A DNA stretch of 64,000 nt from Lepidostoma basale (taxonomy: Eukaryota; Arthropoda; Insecta; Trichoptera; Lepidostomatidae). The position numbers were made by a program, and so were the translations under genes. The notes beneath the pieces are model-generated. The model searched no databases, had not been told where the DNA came from, and saw only the letters and a list, made by a program, of their open reading frames with translations. Location: positions 347,527 to 411,526 of the forward strand of contig JAHDVF020001331.1 of the NCBI GenBank assembly GCA_022606425.2, given 5' to 3'. Positions within the stretch are counted from its first letter, which is position 1. The number at the start of each line of letters is the position of its first letter. Positions 55,790 to 64,000 of the stretch are shown in pieces.

Positions 55790-57060
55790 TGTTTAAATGA
55801 TTTTTTCATTAAAATTAAATATTTAATATTGAATTTTATTTCGTTGTTCAATAAATAATTAATTGTAAATGTATTATATTTTTTAAAATATTCAAGTATT
55901 TTTGAATAACCATATAGATTATTTGTTATTTATTCAACTGATAACCGGTTTCACAAGGATGAGAGCTATTTTTTTCTTTCATTGATCAAAGTTGTTGTAA
56001 ATGATTAGACATTTTTTTGTTAAAATGTGAGTTATGATGTTTTATATTGTACGTAAATTGAATATATGGTAATATATGGAACAATGTTTGTGGTAACGCT
56101 TTGTGTTTAAAACCGCATCTATTCGCTGAATTTGACGATTGCAGTGTATTTAAATGTAGTTTTTGATATGCTGAGGTACACATCATATAATTTTCGTAAT
56201 AGAGGGAATATCAAAATTCAAAAATTTATAACTTAAAATTCAAATTGCAAATAATATGGTTTCTTGCAATTTCTTCGAATGCACATATCAGATCGTCCAG
56301 AATTGTGCTTTTATTCATGATAATAATGGAAAAAGTCATGGAATTTTATTTTTATAAATAATAAAATGTTAATTTTAATACCAATGATTTGATTTCAAAT
56401 GCTACTGTAATACATTTAACTCGCAAACATGGAAAATGGTAAATTATAATTTAATGATTTTTTTAGGTATGCAGTTTTCATTCTGGGCATGAAATTGACG
56501 TGAAATTATACACACCCCTGGCTTGAATAAATTTCGAGAAAATAACCCCTAACACTGCACTGAAAGAGTTATGACAAAAATTTTCGAGTCGGACGGTTAT
56601 TATATTTTCATACAGAAAACACCTTAACACTTTGCGAACCATGAACACAAAATTCAATTTTTTTTGTTTGTTATAATTGTGTAAATTGTGTTTTTCTGAA
56701 ATTATATTATTCACACCTTTACATAGTTATATCCTTTGATCCCATTAATAAATTTTATATTAACGCTTTCTTTGTATTTCGTTTTGCTTTTGCAGTGAAT
56801 ATTTGTATCTTAATACTAGTTATAACATTTATGGCAAAAGTTAAAATACGGTATTCTTCAAAAAATATCCGGTAAAGAGTACAAATTCTTATTCTATGAA
56901 TATAATAGAGATGGGTAGCTTCAATGATCCAACGCGAATACAAAACAATCACAAAATCTTGAACATTATGTCGAAAATGCATATATAAACTATGCGGTTG
57001 GGAATGGTTACGCGAGTTTCATACATATGAGCAATGTTGATGTTAAACATTGTAAATATG
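55790..57060. other. AT-rich interval, no gene seen
   Basis: Short minus-strand frames of 66-78 codons have no recognised product. At 55938 a GAAACCGGTTAT (minus strand) with CTCATCC upstream looks like a type b motif that lost its stem. Confidence 0.4.
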
Positions 57061-57064
57061 TCAC

Positions 57065-57815
57065 TACTTGATGGGGGATTGGAAATAGGGGATCGGCGAT
57101 CGGGGATGGGGGCATGAGGTATTGGAGATCGGGGATAGAGAATAGATGGGGAATCGGGGATGGGGAATCGGGGATGGGGGATCGGGGATGGGTGATTGGA
57201 GAATGGGGACTTGGAATAAAGGATTGAAAATTGGAGAATGGGGATTAGGGATTTGGGTATTGGAGATCAAAAATAGAGGATGGGGTATTGGCGATGGGGA
57301 ATCGGGGATGGTCGATCGGGGAGGGCTGATCGGGGACTGGGGATCAGGAATTAGGGATTGAAGATTGAATAATGAAGATTGGGGATTGGGGTATTGGAGA
57401 TCGAGGATAGAGGATGGGGTATCAGCGATGGGGAATCGCGAATGGGGGACCGGGGATGGGTGATTGGAGAATGGGGATTTGGAATAATCGATTGAAATTG
57501 GAGAATGGGGATTTGGGATTGGGGATTAGGGATCGGAGATTGGGGATCGGGGATCAGAAATGGAAGATCGGGGATTGGGTTTGGGAATCATCGAGGATCA
57601 GGGATCGGGGATGGAAGATCGGGTATTGGCGAAAGGTGGGGTATCGGGAATGGGGAATCAGATATGGGGTATCGGGAATTAGGCATTGTAGATCGAATAA
57701 TGGGGATTGGGGATTTGGGATCGAAGATTAGATATCATAGATTGGATATCGGGGATCGGTCATCAGGTGTTGGGTATCAGGGATCGGGGATCGGGGATCA
57801 AGTATCGGGGATATC
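57065..57815 (+). repeat. G-rich minisatellite, GGGGATCG / GGGGATTG units
   Basis: About 750 bp of degenerate 7-8 bp units (GGGGATCG, GGGGATTG, GGGGATGG, GGAGATCG) with higher-order repetition of about 120 bp (GGAGATCGGGGATAGAG blocks at 57123, 57260 and 57395). The G-rich strand is the plus strand. Open frames of 68-106 codons here (GIGDWGSGI) are translations of the repeat. Confidence 0.9.
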
Positions 57816-57819
57816 ACTG

Positions 57820-58995
57820 TCTTGAACATTTGTGTTATTTGCCTACAAATGATCTTAATGATTACACATTCTAGCAGCTGCATTCTGGAATATTTTATGT
57901 GTTACAAGATTTTCATCTTCAGATGTAAATAATAATCGAATCCGTGCGATTAGATGTTATATTTCGTGTTTTTTTCCATGTAATTCGCGTTGTTCATTGA
58001 AATAATGCATTCTTAACCTAGTGGCTACTGTTATTATTAATAATAGAGTTAACATCTATAATGAGTGATTAATTAAAACCTTCCTATCTTGACTAATACC
58101 ACTAAACATTAAGGAATATAATTATTTTAATATACTGTTATTAAAGAGTTGATAACATTAAAACATATAAAATATCGACTGGTTAGTTAAGCATGAAGTT
58201 TTAATAAATAATAATATTCGATAAAGATATTTAAAATTAACAAAATATAATTGTAATATAAACAATTAAAAAATAAAATATTTCAACTAACAACTATCAA
58301 TCAACGTTAAATTATATTTAATATTTATAATTACGTAATTATTGTAACAACAAAATGCAGTTTATAAAAAATCGTTGAATATTTGAGTAGGTTTCGTTAT
58401 TCAAATATTTAAATCCTAGGCCTTCACGTTCGATTATACGCCATTTTTAAATAATATAAAATTAGTATTAATTATAATAATAAATAATAATTATATCAAT
58501 AAAAACATATGGCAACAAGTTTCAATTAAGTATATGTATGAATAATGCAGCATTTTTTGCAAAAGCAAACGAAATACAAAGTTTTGGGATCACACACTAG
58601 AATTTAAATTGTAAAAAGTATACATTTTTTAAAACATTGTATTTTTAAACATACCAAATTAATTTCATGTCCATAAAAAAAATTGAGTAGCAAATTTGCT
58701 ATACCCCTTTTTACAATATGAACAATCTATTTTTGGTTTCACAATTTGTAATGATTTAAAAAATATTGAATCTAGAACTTTTTATATAAAAGTTTGACTT
58801 AAGTGTTTTAAAGGATTGTTGGAATCAAACACGCAGGTGTAATAACATGTATATATAGATTATATAATAGTTAAAATATAAATAGTCATATAACGAAAAA
58901 TATTAGTAACCGAAACCAGTTCTATTGTGATTCACTAAAACTTCACAAAAATTGTTTAAAATTCAACTGATGATGGTAATTATAAACTTAATGTT
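57820..58995. other. AT-rich interval, no gene seen
   Basis: Low-complexity AT-rich DNA; no transposon blocks or coding frames recognised. Confidence 0.45.
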
Positions 58996-58999
58996 AAAT

Positions 59000-59530
59000 A
59001 ACAGTTTGTGTTGGTTTGTATTGTAGTTTAAATCTGTATTATCTCGTCATTCCAAAATCGGATTGTAGTTTAAATTTGTATTTTTTCATCATTCCAAAAT
59101 CTGGTTTGTATTTTAAATCTGTATTATTTCGTCATTTCAAAATCTGGTTTGTACTTTAAATCTGTATTATTTCGTCATTCCAAAATCTGGTTTGTATTTT
59201 AAATGTGTTATTTCGTAGTTCCATAATCTGGTGTGTAGTTTAAATTTGTATTATTTTATCATTCCGAAAATTGGTTTGTAGTTTTAATTTGTATTATTTC
59301 GCCATTCCAATATTAATTTTGTAGTTTAAATTTGTATTATTTTGCCATTCCAAAATTTGGTTTGTAGTTTAAATTTGTATTATTTTGCCATTCCAAAATT
59401 TGGTTTTTAGTTTAAATCTGTATTATTTCGTCATTCCATAATTTAGTTTGTAGTTTAAATTTGTATTATTTCGTCGTTTCTAAAATTGGTTTGTAGTTTA
59501 AATTTGTAGTATTTCTTAATTACAAAATTG
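59000..59530. repeat. 43-bp tandem repeat, about 12 copies
   Basis: Unit TGGTTTGTAGTTTAAATTTG, TATTATTTCGTCATTCCAAA, ATT. Copies start near 59016, 59061, 59103, 59146 and so on at 41-45 bp spacing, with scattered substitutions (CGTCATT / TGCCATT). No coding meaning. Confidence 0.9.
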
Positions 59531-59534
59531 TACT

Positions 59535-61450
59535 TTTACAATGTTTTGAATGTATTTTAAATTTGATTTCATTACCAAATGATGTCACGTTTGTTTGTCT
59601 CAAATTTGTTGTCGTATTTTGTTTAATGCATTTTTTGTATTTATCGTTTATTTAAAAACATTTTCACTTGTACTTAATCGATTAAAAAAAATGATAATTT
59701 ATTTTCAACCAACACTTTCAATATGTTAAATCAAAAATTGATTGCGAAAATTGAAACAATTGCACTGAATTATAGTAATTGTCCTTAGTACAATAATTTA
59801 AACATTTTTTTAACTGTTATGTAAAAAAATGCATAAGAGTCCATTTAAACCAGCACGTGATTTAAAAAATATTTAGTAACATTTCAAAAACTATAATCAT
59901 GTAATTGATATATTTATTTATTAAAAAAAAATTAAACATAATTTCATTACACTCAATAAACTTAATATTTTCAGTTAAAAATGTTTTTTTTCTATGAATA
60001 ACAACACGCCGATGTCCAAAATGTTAATTATTGTTTTTATATATATATATTTTTTATCATTATTTTGGAAACTCAATAAATACGGTTTATTAATTTTAAA
60101 ACATTTATTTTTACAATCACTCCGTAATTCTAGTAATGCCGAATATTTTTTTTTATAATTATTATTTTTTATTTGTCTACTTAACATATATTTCAAATTT
60201 TTACAACGTCTTTACACTCATTTTCTTACGTAGACCAGGATACGAATTGAATTTTAGGAACCATTTTTTTTGTTTATTTTAAATTACGAATTTTTCAAAC
60301 GCCATTTTGAAATGTGAACCGCTCGTTTTGAACACACTTTCGAAATATTTTTAAATACTAAGTTGCGTACTTTTTACTAGTACTTTTTTTTTAGTACACA
60401 ATAATGACCGAGGTAATTAATAATTCTATATTTATCGGTTTCCATTTTATATTCGAAATAGATATCACAATTTGTCCGTGTTTTGAGAAATGATAATTAT
60501 AAATTCGAAATGTTTTGTGTTTTAACGTATATAAGTAATAAAACGAAAGTACTTAATAATTATTTTGAAACAATACAGTTAATATAAAAACAATCTCGAA
60601 CGCTTTGGGCTATTGCATTTGATTTTATACGTACATTGAAACTCCACGGAGAAACGTGTAATTTCAATATTAATTCATTATTTAAAACAATTACATACAA
60701 TTAAAGTCGTTTTGATGTGTTTAAAAAACGTAAAAATAATGCGAAATTTACCTGCGTCATAAATTTAAAATTAATCATTTTATTTGTCCTTCAAATTTTT
60801 GAGGCTATCTTCAAAACGCCGGCAACTCGCATTATAATTATTTTTTTAAACGGTTTTCCGAATACACATGTTACCGAAAGGTTTATCCAAGATGTTAAAT
60901 CAAAATTGTTTGATTTTGAATTTGGTTTATAATAACTGACAATCCTTTTTTTATATATTGTATTTCTGCGATTTCAATTGTTGAATACGTTGCTATCCAA
61001 CCGTTGATATTGCAAAATGTTTATGTTGTTTCATCAAGTGGTGTGGTTATTAATAATATGGCTATTGTATTTGTGGGCTATTTGATACGCTGTCTCCAGC
61101 GTCTGTTAACATTCTGGGCTATTATGCTGAGATGAGAAATGTTTGATCAAACATTTATAGAAATAATTGTGGTAAATCATAAATCGTTTTAAATACATAC
61201 ATATTAAATATATTATCTGGGCTATTGTTCTTTGAATATATTATCTAATACTTTATCCTTTGTGTGGATAACCTGTTTATTTTTTACAACGGTATATTCT
61301 TGTATTGATTCTTTTCAGTAGTTAGGATGTCGTCGGTGGTAGGAATTGTGTAGTTATGCTCTGGTCAAAGTGTCTGGTGACGGCGACACGCGGAAGGTGA
61401 TGGAAAAGTTACACTTTCGAACAGAATTTGAAAAATTATAAATTGAAGTT
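59535..61450. other. AT-rich interval, no gene established
   Basis: One plus-strand frame of 71 codons (60717-60932) and one minus frame of 73 codons (59975-60196) have no recognised product. At 61300-61400 a pyrimidine tract and AG (GATTCTTTTCAG) precede a GC-richer stretch ATGTCGTCGGTGGTAGGAAT that stops after eight codons; it could be an exon edge but this is not supported further. Confidence 0.35.
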
Positions 61451-61453
61451 GTT

Positions 61454-61552
61454 CAGCTTTACAATTGAGTCGATTAGAATCAAAAATAGCAACGCGCTAC
61501 ACATGTGCTTAGCACGTTGCTGTTTTTGATACTAAACGACTCAATAAAGCTG
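61454..61552. repeat. Long imperfect hairpin (43-46 bp arms, 10-nt loop)
   Basis: Left arm CAGCTTTACAATTGAGTCGA, TTAGAATCAAAAATAGCAAC, GCGCTA (61454-61499). Right arm TAGCACGTTGCTGTTTTTGA, TACTAAACGACTCAATAAAG, CTG (61510-61552) is its near reverse complement; the loop is CACATGTGCT. It could be a MITE remnant or a precursor-like hairpin. No TIR-type flanks were found. Confidence 0.8.
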
Positions 61553-62179
61553 CTATAAAATTTTGAATGAATAATAAAGAGGAAATGCAAAAAAAAAAGT
61601 TTAATTATTTTTAAAAATAATTTCGAAATAGACTTGTTAAAATGTGTAACTTTTCAACTTAATTACGTTTATATTATTAAGTATTTCTTACAGATTTTAT
61701 ACAAATATTATTGGTTGACGTGATATTGTTATTCTTATATTGATCTCGGTCAATCGTTTTTTTTTAAATATATTTATAATTTACTAATAATAGTTCTACG
61801 AATCATTTACAATATTTACAAAAGTAAAAATGTGTTAATTCAAATTAATAAAAACATGTTTTGAAACGAAATAAAAATATTGTCAAAAATGTTATTTACA
61901 TAAGTATATTTACATTTTTTAATTTAAAATGTTTAGTTTACACATATCAAACTAAAAAAATGATATTTTTAATTAAAAAAAGTGTTATTGTGAAGATAAA
62001 TTTTAATTATTATACTTTAAAAACATGACATATTTTTAAAATAATCGACTATTTACAAACATATTTTTCTAACAGTAATATTTTCCAGAAGGGTGGAGTG
62101 CCGCATCGGTACATGGAATATAAGGGGAGGTATGGAAGGAAAGTTGAATGAGATGTGTGCAGAAAGGCGTGATGATTGA

Positions 62180-62212
62180 GATTCTCTTATGATCTTCGAT
62201 CATAAGAGAATC
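62180..62212. repeat. Perfect 15-bp hairpin at an endonuclease deletion
   Basis: GATTCTCTTATGATC, TTC, GATCATAAGAGAATC: two perfect 15-bp arms with a 3-nt loop. It lies exactly between the endonuclease start and its C-terminal part, at the deletion joint. Confidence 0.9.
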
Positions 62213-63550
62213 CATCTCTATACTTGGGAAAGAGGATTTGAAAGGTCCATTATAGATTACGTCATTGTAGACTCTAGATTACGGGCGGATACTGTTGATT
62301 CAAGGGTCTTCAGGGGAGCCGAACTGGAAACGGATCATTTTTTAGTAGTGGCAAAAGTGATCTTATTCCGGGGATGGCGAACCAGAAGAAGCAAAACAGT
62401 AGCCGCACCGACTAGAGTCAAAGTTGAAAAACTGCAAAACAATGACGTAAGAAATAATTTCGTAAGAAAAGTGAAAGATAGATTGAGTGAGCGGGATGTA
62501 AGTGAGTTGAGTATTGACGAGACCTGGAAATACTTGAAGGAGAGTTTGTGTGAATCAGCGAAAGAATCGTGTGGTGTGTGTGTACAAGGAAGAAGGAAAG
62601 GGGATGCATGGTGGAATGATGACGTAAAGATTGCTGTTAAAGAGAAGAAAGATGCTTGGTTGAATATGTTGTCGATAAATAAGAATGACAGAGTTAAGTA
62701 TGAAAGAGCAAAAGATTTGTATAAGGTATGCAAGAAGAGAGTGAAGTCGGTAGTGAAAGCGCGGAAAGAAAAGCTGAAGGAGGAAGAAGGGCTCAAAATG
62801 ACAAACAACTTCCAAGCAAATTTAAAAATGTTTTGGAAAGAAGTTAAAAAAGCCCGAAATCCTCCTGATAGTGGATGTGTGAAAGCAATTTTAGTCAACG
62901 AGGGAAGAATGTTAACGGAGAGTAAGATCATACAAGAAAGATGGATGGAATATTTTAAGGAGATGTATGGTGGTGATACAAGCGTGACCGAAAGTATAAC
63001 AACTAGTGCGAGTGCGGGACCTATGAATGATAATATTGAGAAAATAAGTACGAATGAGATGAAAAGATCTGTGAATGCAATGAAAAGTGGAAAAGCTGTT
63101 AGATTTGATTGTATTGCCATAGATTTTATTAAAAGCGGTGGCGAAGTGGTTTCTGCATGGTTATGTAAGTTAGTTAAACAGTGCTTGGAGGAGGGATATA
63201 CGCCGCTAGACTGGAGGAGAGCAGTAATTATGCCCCTGTTCAAAGGAAATGGATCGCGTATGGAATGTGGAAACCACAGAGCTATTAGTCTTTTGAGTAT
63301 CGTTGGTAAAGTCTATGACAGAATTTTAATAGAAAGAGTAAGAACATTGAGGAGTGACAAAGTTTGGGATGTGCAAGGTGCCTTTATGAATGGCAGAGGA
63401 TGTATGGATCAAATTTTTGGACTTCGTTTATTGACAGAGAAGTTTCTGGCCAAAACCGCAAACTTTTCTGTGCATTTGTCGACTTGCAAAAAGCATATGA
63501 ATATATTAATAGAGAAAAGTTGTGGGAAATATTGTCTGAATATGGAATAA
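62189..63550 (+). pseudogene. Family A endonuclease C-terminus and RT N-terminal part
   Basis: 453 codons. Residues ~20-65 IIDYVIVDSRLRADTVDSRV, FRGAELETDHFLVVAKV form the end of an APE-like endonuclease (DH of the last motif). Residues ~90-240 are a basic connector (DAWWNDDVKIAVKEKKDAWL, FWKEVKKARNPPDSG). Residues ~295-425 open the RT domain (NAMKSGKAVRFDCIAIDFIK, WRRAVIMPLFKGNGSRMECG, NHRAISLLSIVGKVYDRILI, QGAFMNGRGCMDQIFGLRLL). A missing A in the run at about 63453 shifts the frame into KHMNILIEKSCGKYCLNME. Upstream the same frame stops at 62177-62179. The Met is internal. Confidence 0.88.
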
Positions 63551-63727
63551 GTACAAAACTGATCACGGTAATTAAGTCGCTATACACAGAAAGCACTGCT
63601 AGTGTCAGAGTAAATGGAGATCTTAAAGCCTGGTTTGATATCAATGAAGGTGTCAAACAGGATTGCGAAATGTTCCCGTGGTTATTTAATCTGTATATGG
63701 ACAAATGTTTTGAAAGAGCTGAAAGGG
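63450..63727 (+). pseudogene. Family A RT motifs A and B (shifted frame)
   Basis: The second frame continues the RT: KLFCAFVDLQKAYEYINREK (motif A, catalytic Asp of FVDL), LYTESTASVRVNGDLKAWFD, INEGVKQDCEMFPWLFNLYM (motif B). The usual QGC of this group is QDC here, a change at a conserved glycine, and SP is FP. A second shift near 63720 ends this frame. Confidence 0.85.
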
Positions 63728-64000
63728 TTGGATGTAGGTGCCAAAATGAGCGGAGTGTCAGTAAGCTGTCTCTTGTATGCGGATGACGCTGTCCTTCTTG
63801 CAGACAACGAGCATAAATTACAAGTCCTGGTAAATTTTAGGTATGAGGTATGCATGCGAAATGATCTGATGATGAATGTTAATAAGTCCAAGGTAATGAT
63901 TTTTGAAAAGGAAGAAACCATGACAGTCTGCAACATTAGCGTGAATGGTGAAAATTTGGAGCAAGTAGTTGAGTTCGTGTATTTAGGTAGTATGTTTACA
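63728..64000 (+). pseudogene. Family A RT motif C (YADD) and thumb, open to window end
   Basis: Third frame: LDVGAKMSGVSVSCLLYADD, AVLLADNEHKLQVLVNF, VNKSKVMIFEKEETMTVCNI, SVNGENLEQVVEFVYLGSMF, T. YADD is at 63776-63787. The final 35 residues equal the first 35 of the 20.0-20.8 kb copy. Confidence 0.88.

Larger units (their letters stand above)
62089..64000 (+). mobile_element. LINE family A, 5' and RT part, cut by window end
   Basis: It starts near GGTGGAGTGCCGCATCGG, where A' elements share sequence, then TWNIRGGMEGKLNEMCAERR (start of an APE-type endonuclease). A deletion removes most of the endonuclease, followed by its C-terminal end, a connector, the RT domain including YADD, and the thumb to FVYLGSMFT at 64000. 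It is joined by overlap to the 3' half seen at 20022-20758. Confidence 0.88.

Noticed and set aside
57064..57825. Protein-coding ORFs of 68-106 codons (GIGDWGSGI repeats)
   Set aside because: They are translations of the G-rich minisatellite; frames exist on both strands and reflect the repeat period.
59000..59530. CRISPR-like array
   Set aside because: Units are contiguous without unique spacers and the context is eukaryotic transposon-rich DNA.
62335..63243. 302-codon antisense ORF
   Set aside because: It is the mirror of the family A connector/RT coding sequence; the sense strand has recognisable endonuclease and RT motifs.

Overview
This 64 kb window is AT-rich eukaryotic DNA made almost entirely of dead transposable elements. 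I found no complete host gene, no intact element and no RNA gene. The families present (several RTE/Jockey/CR1-type non-LTR retrotransposons, a mariner of the MENLKYRVIYEYEF type, a tRNA-derived SINE, TIR MITEs) suggest an arthropod, most likely an insect; I cannot place it lower. Labels used below are local. A = LINE whose C-terminus carries RSLRRMCG, GSLRWFGHMERM, GRPRKTWHDQINQIL and SILSAYPSGETA, then a (TTAG)n or (TTG)n tail. B = LINE with LRVTQRAMLGIS and LKWQWAGHV. C = LINE with NRLEAFEMWLHRRMLR and a (GAA)n tail. D = LINE with RTTEMKTLR and GRPPKRWRDSW, (GAA)n tail. E = LINE with RLEAFEMWSYRR and RARWIGHVIRQ. F = LINE with LNRLRWAGHVQRM and LLEWHPGGRRP. G and G' = CR1-like LINEs with LERVQKRFLRYLY; G has a (TTTGA)n tail. 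H, I, J, K, L, M, N = LINE ends seen once or a few times. SINE1 = tRNA-derived, (AAT)n tail. SINE2 = GC-rich-headed SINE-like element.

Layout. 0-9 kb: A, B, C, D and F 3' ends, a CR1-like G' copy, a small IS630/mariner-type relic, and an internally deleted A derivative (A'). 9-18 kb: F, C, D, E and I ends, SINE2 with a 14-bp target duplication, and dispersed repeats P and R. 18.4-19.7 kb: one nearly full-length mariner (1,269 bp, TA duplication) with a frameshifted transposase. 20-24.8 kb: the best A 3' half (236-codon open frame), two SINE1 copies, a 228-codon E fragment, and H and K ends. 25-35 kb: nested insertions (a SINE1 split by CR1 and A; an A split by CR1; a 268-codon C fragment with YADD). 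35-53.4 kb: more B, C, D, E, F and G copies, alternating-strand A fragments at 42.4-45.5 kb, inverted AT-rich arrays at 40.7-42.4 kb, and a 241-bp MITE. 53.5-62 kb: a contrasting element-poor AT-rich stretch with a G-rich minisatellite, a 43-bp tandem repeat and a long hairpin. 62.1-64 kb: the 5' and RT-bearing part of an A element, cut by the window end.

The A copy at 62.1-64 kb and the A copy at 20.0-20.8 kb overlap by 35 identical residues, so together they cover the family from the start of the endonuclease to the 3' tail, apart from an internal endonuclease deletion. SINE1 ends in the same 3' sequence as LINE G', the usual sign that a SINE borrows that LINE's reverse transcriptase. Several unrelated repeats carry a short stem-loop followed by GAAAC. 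It resembles part of the hammerhead-ribozyme core of Penelope-like elements, but no complete ribozyme was demonstrated. All family and clade names come from motif recognition without database searches.
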